From: Candidatus Poseidoniaceae archaeon
GTDB lineage: Archaea > Thermoplasmatota > Poseidoniia > Poseidoniales > Poseidoniaceae
Direction: 5' to 3'
Assembly (NCBI GenBank): GCA_013329865.1
Contig: DUJJ01000073.1
Span: 4,589 to 13,546, forward strand
DNA: 8,958 nt
Shown here: in pieces, positions 1 through 5,274 of the stretch
How positions within the stretch are numbered: the first letter of the stretch is position 1
How the letters are laid out: each line of letters begins with the position of its first letter
Made by a program: the position numbers and the translations under genes
The notes under the pieces: model-generated
The model's input: the letters and a program-made list of their open reading frames with translations, nothing else
What the model was told of the DNA's origin: nothing
Databases searched by the model: none

Positions 1-2
1 TG

Positions 3-215
3 AAGAAAATGAAGCGCGGTCAAATCCTCAAAGCCTTTAGCCAATTGAAAACCGAAGGCCGACACGTATTCCATCCAATGGTCGATTATTACCGCTTCAA
101 GACCCTGAAAATCTCGACACCAAAACCAACAGCCATCAATGTTGACGGGGAGAATATCGGTTCTACACCACTCAAGATGGAAGTATTACCCGGAGCAATT
201 GGAATCATTGTTTGA
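3..215 (+). CDS. C-terminal end of a YegS/diacylglycerol kinase-family lipid kinase (5' partial)
   Basis: The reading frame is open to the left edge, so only the last 70 codons are visible; the ATG at base 9 is probably an internal Met. What is visible matches the C-terminal beta-sandwich of the lipid-kinase/NAD-kinase superfamily (DAGK_cat type, YegS-like). There is a 'VDYYRFKTLKIST' strand, then 'AINVDGENIGSTPLKMEVLPGA', whose short VDGE stretch followed by a xxPGA turn is the usual ending of these proteins. Family members phosphorylate diacylglycerol or related lipids in the cytoplasm with ATP; in archaea the true substrate is uncertain because the membrane lipids are ether lipids. The ATP-binding N-terminal half lies outside the window, so activity cannot be judged. 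It ends at TGA 213-215 and abuts the convergent lipoprotein gene with no spacer. Confidence 0.72.
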   Translation, partial: KKMKRGQILKAFSQLKTEGRHVFHPMVDYYRFKTLKISTPKPTAINVDGENIGSTPLKMEVLPGAIGIIV

Positions 216-1760
216 TCATAGCGAGAAGTCAGAGAAGTCGTCCTCTTCTTCAAACTGTTCTTGTTTAGTCTCGTACTCCGGTTCCGGCTTGGGCTGAGAG
301 ACTGCTTTGCGCTTCTTGGCCGCCCGACGCTTGACCGGTGCTTTGGCAGCGGCTTTGCGCGGTGCCGAATCATTACGAACGCTGGAGAAGTGTTCTTTCC
401 GTTTAGGAGGGGTTTCACTAGACACTACATTACTGACTGGAGAGCGTTCACGCTTTGCTGGCGGCGGATTCCAAGACTCTTGTGGCGCAAAGCCGCCAGA
501 ATTGACCACATCTGACCTAGCCATTTCTTTTTCCAGCTTAATTGATTCTTGGGTGGCGACAACAGATGGCGCCCCACCACCGAAATCCGTTGGGCCATCA
601 GTAGAACCCCCGGTTAGTGCACTGTCTAGGTCAAATCCGGCGATACCTGAATCATCTTTTTTCGAGGAGCGCTTTGGAGGAGCCCGTTGCTTTTGCGTGG
701 CCTTATCTTCTTTCGCTTGTTGACGCTTACGCTCAGTTGGCGTGATCGAACCAGACTTTCTCTGATTCCGTAAATCAGCAGCAACCTGCTTAATTTTTTG
801 TAGACCTTCCTCACCGAGTAGAGTTTTCATAGTCTCCTTGGCACCCTGACGCACGATCATTTGCGACAGTAGAAACATACCAACTGCCCCACCAACACCA
901 ACAAACAGGAAGAAGGTGATGAAGCCGGCCCGGCCAATGAATGGGACATCGCCATACTTCCACTCATCGTCATGGTTGCCACTGGCGCTTATCACCCGGT
1001 CATCAATCTCTATCTTGTCAACTAATACGTATACTGATTGACGATTGTTCATTCCGACTTGAAGATTGCAATTATCTGTCAAAGTGTGGGCAATGCTACC
1101 AGAACTTCGGTAATAGCCGGTTGTTTGGGCCTTACCATCGATGGTAAAAGCCGAGCCATTTACCGTTGTTGGACTGATTAGATAGCCATGGATGGTAATC
1201 GGTTTATGCCACTCTGTTAGTGCTAAGAAGCCGTCATTGACGTTCTCAGTCGTGGGAATCAGACCGAGGACATACCAGTCAGAATCTGTATCGCTGTCAA
1301 TCTCATCCAAATCAACAGATCCTGCTCTAGTCTCCGGCATTAGCGGGATATTCCACTCCTTGATATCAATACGAGCGCCCTCGCCGTCCTTAACATTGCG
1401 TGCATCACCAATTGGCATCGCTTGTATTGCTACTGCTGCAGTAACGGCGGTATCCATGTTTCTAGCGCCGTTAATTGGGTCGTGTGAATCGTACAATACA
1501 CTAGCCGAAAGGAAGCCTGTGAACTTTATTTTCGTACTGGCATTTTTGGCCGGGGTAACTTCCTCACCCACATCGCAACCTATTGGTGACAGACTTTCAT
1601 AGGTTGATTTTGAGGCACCTAGGCTGGTGGTAATTGCAGTTTCCTCTATGGAAAAGTCAACTTCAACGCCGCCACTACCCCATTCTGCAGTATCAGGACC
1701 TAAACATCCCACTAGAACCATCGTGAAGATGAGCAGCAGTGCGAGTTTAGGCCTCCGCAT
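216..1760 (-). CDS. Membrane-anchored lipoprotein with extracellular domain, one TM helix and long charged cytoplasmic tail; function unknown
   Basis: I do not recognise this 514-residue protein's family. Residues 1-18 form a lipoprotein signal peptide (basic start, hydrophobic core, lipobox LVGC with C19 as the lipidation site). Residues 20-275 are a hydrophilic, probably beta-rich outer domain with only two Cys (C62, C231), which could form a disulfide. A clear transmembrane helix spans about 278-303. After it come a helical stretch rich in Lys, Arg and Gln (304-360), a Gly/Ser/Pro-rich disordered linker, a strongly basic patch (about 451-485) and an acidic end of Glu, Asp and Phe (489-514, ending DDFSDFSL). 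Predicted topology is therefore outside domain, one helix, cytoplasmic tail. The ATG at 1760 is chosen because it gives the complete signal peptide; no Shine-Dalgarno is visible upstream, so the mRNA may be leaderless or have a short leader. Its stop directly abuts the convergent lipid kinase stop. The layout would suit a tether or sensor linking the surface to cytoplasmic partners, but that is speculation. Confidence 0.85.
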   Translation of the reverse strand: MRRPKLALLLIFTMVLVGCLGPDTAEWGSGGVEVDFSIEETAITTSLGASKSTYESLSPIGCDVGEEVTPAKNASTKIKFTGFLSASVLYDSHDPINGARNMDTAVTAAVAIQAMPIGDARNVKDGEGARIDIKEWNIPLMPETRAGSVDLDEIDSDTDSDWYVLGLIPTTENVNDGFLALTEWHKPITIHGYLISPTTVNGSAFTIDGKAQTTGYYRSSGSIAHTLTDNCNLQVGMNNRQSVYVLVDKIEIDDRVISASGNHDDEWKYGDVPFIGRAGFITFFLFVGVGGAVGMFLLSQMIVRQGAKETMKTLLGEEGLQKIKQVAADLRNQRKSGSITPTERKRQQAKEDKATQKQRAPPKRSSKKDDSGIAGFDLDSALTGGSTDGPTDFGGGAPSVVATQESIKLEKEMARSDVVNSGGFAPQESWNPPPAKRERSPVSNVVSSETPPKRKEHFSSVRNDSAPRKAAAKAPVKRRAAKKRKAVSQPKPEPEYETKQEQFEEEDDFSDFSL

Positions 1761-1830
1761 GATTAGTCTAAAGAGGATTTAGTTTGAGAACTCTTCCATC
1801 AGTAAAAGTCGTTTAGTTGGATATTACATT

Positions 1831-1915
1831 TGGCGCAGAGAGAGGGATTCGAACCCCCGCGTCTTACGACAGTGGATTTCAAGTCCACCGCACTACCGGG
1901 CTATGCGATCTCTGC
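1831..1915 (-). tRNA. tRNA-Ser, anticodon TGA, CCA encoded
   Basis: Read on the minus strand, the gene folds as a class II tRNA. The 7-bp acceptor stem GCAGAGA/TCTCTGC pairs perfectly. The D arm has a 3-bp GCA/TGC stem and a loop with the conserved GG. The anticodon stem GTGGA/TCCAC encloses loop CTTGAAA, which places TGA at positions 34-36 and so decodes UCA serine codons. A long variable arm (TGTC-loop-GACG) is present, as expected for tRNA-Ser. The T loop is TTCGAAT, with one G-T wobble in its 5-bp stem. The discriminator is G, the usual serine identity base, followed by a genomically encoded CCA (1831-1833). There is no intron. A plus-strand ORF across it, with peptide 'AERGIRTP', is the well-known spurious antisense translation of tRNA genes. 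Confidence 0.96.
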
Positions 1916-1956
1916 AACAATTCTGCGGGAAGATTCCTCTTTGTAGTATTTTGCCC

Positions 1957-1970
1957 TGTATATTTAGTGG
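1957..1970 (-). promoter_or_regulatory. Candidate archaeal TATA box for tRNA-Ser
   Basis: On the minus strand the sequence CCACTAAATATACAG contains an A/T-rich TATA-like core (CTAAATATA, 1959-1967). It lies about 48 nt upstream of the mature tRNA 5' end. A start site about 26 nt downstream of it would give a leader of about 20 nt, plausible for a tRNA precursor. It lies in the 68-bp gap after the Sco stop codon and is the most TATA-like string there. The call rests on pattern and position only. Confidence 0.35.
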
Positions 1971-1983
1971 CCGATAATACCGA

Positions 1984-3531
1984 TTATTGCTCTGTATCGA
2001 GTTGTTTTCTACCTATTCTGATGGCAGCAATAGAGATTGCTGCGATGCTAGCAATAGCGGTAAAACCGGGAATGCCGCTGGATTCAACCTCGACTAATCC
2101 CTCATTTTCAACTAAGCTCTCCAAGTCACCAATGAACTCCTGAACATTCCAGCTGTCTCCAGTCCAGGCAATTGCTGGACGCCTCTGGGTGTCTAGAATT
2201 AGTGTCGTGGTAGAATGTCCGACATAGTATTCCTCTTCAACATCAGCGAGCACGCACGATAACATTGAGTCTTCTGGCCACTCATACCCTTCATTACACA
2301 TACAGTGTTTGTTTGCACCACTGCCCATTTCCCAGCCATGCCCGTTACAGACTTGTCCGTTGTCTTCGGTATAGACTCCCGGTGCGGGGATTGTCGAGTC
2401 ATCGGTATAGTTTGGCGCCCATGCTAGATAAGCCGGATCGACGATTGAATCCATTCCCACGTTACTTGATTCCCACGATGTCGAGGTCTCATTCCACTGA
2501 TGCAATTCCCACCACCAACTATTGTTATCATCGGCAGGAGACTCACCATCAATTGACTCCATGTAGTGGCCCCACTGCGACTCTGGCGCTGAGAAACTGA
2601 TGCCTGCGCCGTCAAATGCTGAAGTAGTTAATTGCCAGCCGGTGTATTCTGTGATAACTTGACTGGCAGAGGTATTGTCGGGGAAAACTACTGAAACTGA
2701 TGAGGTATTGTCACCCGGTGTCTCCAGTAGTGAAGCGTTGGCTGTCGATGCCAACCATGCAACATTAGCGCTGTCTGGATATTCGACCGAATCAACGCCA
2801 AGCGTAGACTCGTCCCAAGACTCTGTCTCGATATTGAAAGTCATTAGTTTCCAATACCAAGAATAATCCTCTGGAGCGTCGATTCCGTCGATGCCGGTCA
2901 GCATAGTACCAAATTCTGAATGGACCGAATAGTTCAATTCCCAACCAGCCTCTTGGGCAGCGAATTTCGTGGTTGACCAGGCAGTTGGTGTGTTCATCAA
3001 TTCAATAGCAACACCTGATTCGTTAACAAAGACTACCGTAGAATCAGCAGACTGGTGGCCATTAATTTCACCTAAATGAGCGGCAAGGACATTTTTCTGG
3101 ACAACTAAACCAAAACTATCCCATATGCCTTCCATATATTCCAACTCACCAGTTAGATGAGGCCAGTTTGCACCGTGCATCTCCGTGTAAGCTTTGAGTT
3201 GCTCGGGCGTATCATAGCCTGGGTCAACTGTGACCGAAATAATTGAGATATGTTCTTGATATTCCTCGCCAAGTTCGGCTTCCACGCTTCGTAGCAACTG
3301 GGTGATGATTGGGCATACATCTGGGCACTTGGTGAAGATGAACGCGACCACAACAACGTCGCCTCGGAAGTCTGATAGGTTCATCTGTATGTTATCCTGA
3401 TTAGTAAGGGTAAAATCATCCACTGGACCCCTTGACAGTTGGTAGCCTTTGTAGGCTGTAGCGGTTGGTATGGCAGAGATGCAGAACATCATTATTACCA
3501 AAGCCGCTAACAGTGACTTCTTAGAAACCAT
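1984..3531 (-). CDS. sco: Multidomain Sco1/SenC-type copper protein with two Trp-rich repeats, EGF-like module and PGF-CTERM-like anchor
   Basis: Sco proteins are copper metallochaperones that load the CuA site of oxidase subunit II. This 515-residue protein has a signal peptide (1-26) and a complete Sco thioredoxin-fold domain (about 33-190). The domain shows CPDVC (C69, C73), a TVDPGYDTPEQL stretch (101-112) and H159, which sits 86 residues after C73, close to the 87 in human SCO1. Two tandem repeats follow (about 196-261 and 299-373) sharing GWxL, IDG, SWYW/SWWW and GVDS/GMDS; they resemble DUF4430. An EGF-like piece follows (C395, C410, C412, C426). Then comes a segment resembling a Sco C-terminus (436-475, with YYVGHSTTTLILD), and finally IPGF (487-490) plus a short hydrophobic helix and basic residues, a PGF-CTERM-like surface anchor. 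An ordinary Sco is about 200 residues. It is the last gene of the cox operon, 33 nt after subunit IV, with a weak AGGT ribosome site. Confidence 0.9.
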   Translation of the reverse strand: MVSKKSLLAALVIMMFCISAIPTATAYKGYQLSRGPVDDFTLTNQDNIQMNLSDFRGDVVVVAFIFTKCPDVCPIITQLLRSVEAELGEEYQEHISIISVTVDPGYDTPEQLKAYTEMHGANWPHLTGELEYMEGIWDSFGLVVQKNVLAAHLGEINGHQSADSTVVFVNESGVAIELMNTPTAWSTTKFAAQEAGWELNYSVHSEFGTMLTGIDGIDAPEDYSWYWKLMTFNIETESWDESTLGVDSVEYPDSANVAWLASTANASLLETPGDNTSSVSVVFPDNTSASQVITEYTGWQLTTSAFDGAGISFSAPESQWGHYMESIDGESPADDNNSWWWELHQWNETSTSWESSNVGMDSIVDPAYLAWAPNYTDDSTIPAPGVYTEDNGQVCNGHGWEMGSGANKHCMCNEGYEWPEDSMLSCVLADVEEEYYVGHSTTTLILDTQRRPAIAWTGDSWNVQEFIGDLESLVENEGLVEVESSGIPGFTAIASIAAISIAAIRIGRKQLDTEQ

Positions 3532-3564
3532 GCAGCAACCTGAGGCTGGAGTTATATCAATCCT

Positions 3565-3954
3565 TCATCTATTTGTCGCGTAATCCCAATCGGGTGTACA
3601 CCATGCTGGCAACTCTGTAATTGCTTCTGGGTTGGACAATCCAATACCCCACATCATCAATAGCACAAACAGCACCGGAAATAGTGCTGTTCTAGTGTAA
3701 ATTCTCGGGTCACCGCGCAGATGCATAAAGTATGCCGCAATGCCATAACCCTTGATTATGCCAACTACGATCAATATCGCCCACACCATGTATCTAGTAA
3801 TTCTGATATCGGTTCCCGGAATTACCTCAAAGAACACCGCGCCCACCTCAAACAGGGTGAAGAACATCAAAATTTGGAAATTCCAAAAATAGATATCCTT
3901 ACCGGTTTTGTCAAGTAACCATTTTTCTAATCCCGTTTCTGCGTGTTCGCCCAT
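3565..3954 (-). CDS. coxD: Cytochrome c oxidase subunit IV (COX4_pro-like, three-helix)
   Basis: This is a small 129-residue membrane protein of the oxidase. Three hydrophobic helices are visible (about 22-45, 53-77 and 87-106). The diagnostic motif is KGYGIAAYFMHLRGD at 68-82, matching the 'K..xVAxxFMHLKxD' signature of prokaryotic oxidase subunit IV, an accessory subunit that helps assemble or stabilise subunits I and III. The N-terminus is soluble and charged and has no signal peptide; the C-terminus is hydrophilic with a single Cys (C119). Its ATG lies 9 nt after the coxC stop and its strong ribosome site overlaps that stop, so the two are probably translationally coupled. The operon position after coxC supports the call; sequence conservation in this family is low outside the FMHL motif. 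Confidence 0.85.
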   Translation of the reverse strand: MGEHAETGLEKWLLDKTGKDIYFWNFQILMFFTLFEVGAVFFEVIPGTDIRITRYMVWAILIVVGIIKGYGIAAYFMHLRGDPRIYTRTALFPVLFVLLMMWGIGLSNPEAITELPAWCTPDWDYATNR

Positions 3955-3957
3955 TTA

Positions 3958-3965
3958 ATCACCTC
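3958..3965 (-). promoter_or_regulatory. Strong Shine-Dalgarno of subunit IV overlapping the coxC stop
   Basis: The minus strand reads GAGGTGAT and is followed by TAA and the ATG at 3954. It matches the anti-Shine-Dalgarno sequence over eight bases. It includes part of the coxC TGA codon (3964-3966), so ribosomes finishing coxC are placed at the next start. It also supports choosing the ATG at 3954. Confidence 0.75.
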
Positions 3966-5274
3966 AATACAAATAGAATGCTGGGAATATTACCACCCAC
4001 GCCAAATCGACAAAGTGCCAATATAGTCCAAAATACTCAATGCCCTGACCGTTTTCTTCGTCATAACCGACCGTGTCTGCTTTGAAAACTAAGTAGAGCA
4101 TGATTAGCAGACCTACGAATACGTGCAGTCCGTGTGCGCCGGTCGCCACAAAGAAAATTGAACCTTGAACCGTGCCAACGGTAAAACCTTCAGCGACTAA
4201 GTGGCTCCATTCAACAAGTTTCAATACGATAAACATCGAACCAAGGGCTAAGGTTGCAATGAGGTAATTTCTAACCGCCGTTTTCTTGTCAGGCAAAAGG
4301 AACTTCAATGCGCCTTTGGGTGCTTCCCAATCTTTGTCTTTGGCAGTCTTGAGTGCTAGAACAATGGTGTAAGATGAAACAATGAGCGCGAAGGTGTTGA
4401 CTGCGCCCGGAAGCATGGTCCAAAAATCTCCAGTCCCCGCAGCACCGCCGGGCCGTAGATAATCAGAGGCTGTCATCACAATGTCACCTTCGGTCATACC
4501 GACACCGCATCTACCCTCGTCGAATGCCCACTTAGTACACCATTCTGTGCGTATTCTCAGATATGAGGAAAAGAAGGTTGCGAATACCATGACTTCAGAC
4601 ATAATGAAAACCCATAATCCCGCTTTCCTAATGTGCTCACCTTCGAATGGAGCAGATGTGGCGATTTGCTCACCGTGGCCAATAAACGGCAAATCTTCAC
4701 GCCACCAATTCGCAACACCGATCATAATAATGGTCAGACCGATGGTGCTCAGTACCATGTCCCCAGGAGCAAAAGTGCCACCTTGAGAGAGTAATGCTCT
4801 CATGCCCTCAACAAAATCAGGGAAGCCCATCAAAAATAGTAACACACCTGTACAGAATACGATTGGTGATGCTGAACCATGATGCTCGTCGTGGTGATCA
4901 TCGTGATGGTCATCATGCCCGTGATCTTCCTGCGGCTGTATAGAGTTAAAGAAGCCACCAACGCCCAAGAAAATCGCATATATTCCACTGATTGCGAGTA
5001 TTGTAACTCCTGCAACCCAATAGGTCAGGTATGATAGGTGAGCATCGATTTCATGGTGATGAATCTTGTATAGCTCACTCTCAGTCAGAGAAGTGTCTTT
5101 TAGGGCATCTTTGTATTCGCCCTTGGCTTCCATGTACTCGTCGTGCTTGACGCTACCAACGCCGAGTCCCAAAGCGGCAAAAGCAACTATGCCAATAGTC
5201 AATATTGCTCCAGCCATCAATACGGCTCTGCCCCAGACGGAATTGTCAACGTGATTATTGAAACCGCTCATCAT
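3964..5274 (-). CDS. coxC: Cytochrome c oxidase subunit III with two extra N-terminal helices and a His-rich loop
   Basis: The conserved subunit III core occupies about 135-436 with seven predicted helices. Recognisable pieces are WWRED (190-194), RKAGLWVFIMSEVMVFATFF (216-235, including the conserved Glu E227), GAHGLHVFVGL (379-389) and YWHFVDLAWVVIFP (418-431). Subunit III supports proton uptake and the stability of subunit I. The protein is 436 residues, far longer than the usual 200-270. Residues 1-134 add two helices (about 15-40 and 82-108) and a loop with ten His among Asp and Glu (116-132), a likely metal-binding stretch. The loop after the third core helix is also enlarged and has C246 and C256. 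The first of two adjacent ATGs (MM) is chosen: it overlaps the coxA TGA as ATGA and has a G-rich AAGGGGG upstream. An alternative start one codon later changes nothing important. Confidence 0.95.
   Translation of the reverse strand: MMSGFNNHVDNSVWGRAVLMAGAILTIGIVAFAALGLGVGSVKHDEYMEAKGEYKDALKDTSLTESELYKIHHHEIDAHLSYLTYWVAGVTILAISGIYAIFLGVGGFFNSIQPQEDHGHDDHHDDHHDEHHGSASPIVFCTGVLLFLMGFPDFVEGMRALLSQGGTFAPGDMVLSTIGLTIIMIGVANWWREDLPFIGHGEQIATSAPFEGEHIRKAGLWVFIMSEVMVFATFFSSYLRIRTEWCTKWAFDEGRCGVGMTEGDIVMTASDYLRPGGAAGTGDFWTMLPGAVNTFALIVSSYTIVLALKTAKDKDWEAPKGALKFLLPDKKTAVRNYLIATLALGSMFIVLKLVEWSHLVAEGFTVGTVQGSIFFVATGAHGLHVFVGLLIMLYLVFKADTVGYDEENGQGIEYFGLYWHFVDLAWVVIFPAFYLY

Noticed and set aside
307..723. 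Plus-strand ORFs opposite the lipoprotein tail (138, 84 and 136 codons in this gene)
   Set aside because: They are shadows of the Lys/Arg/Ala/Pro-rich coding sequence on the minus strand, with no domain-like features.
1831..1915. tRNA-Ser as an integration (att) site for a mobile element
   Set aside because: No repeated copy of the tRNA 3' end, integrase or other mobile gene was seen in the window.
1817..2143. Plus-strand ORF of 108 codons beginning MDITFGAERGIRTP
   Set aside because: It is antisense to the tRNA-Ser and to the end of the Sco gene; the AERGIRTP peptide is the familiar false translation of a tRNA complement.
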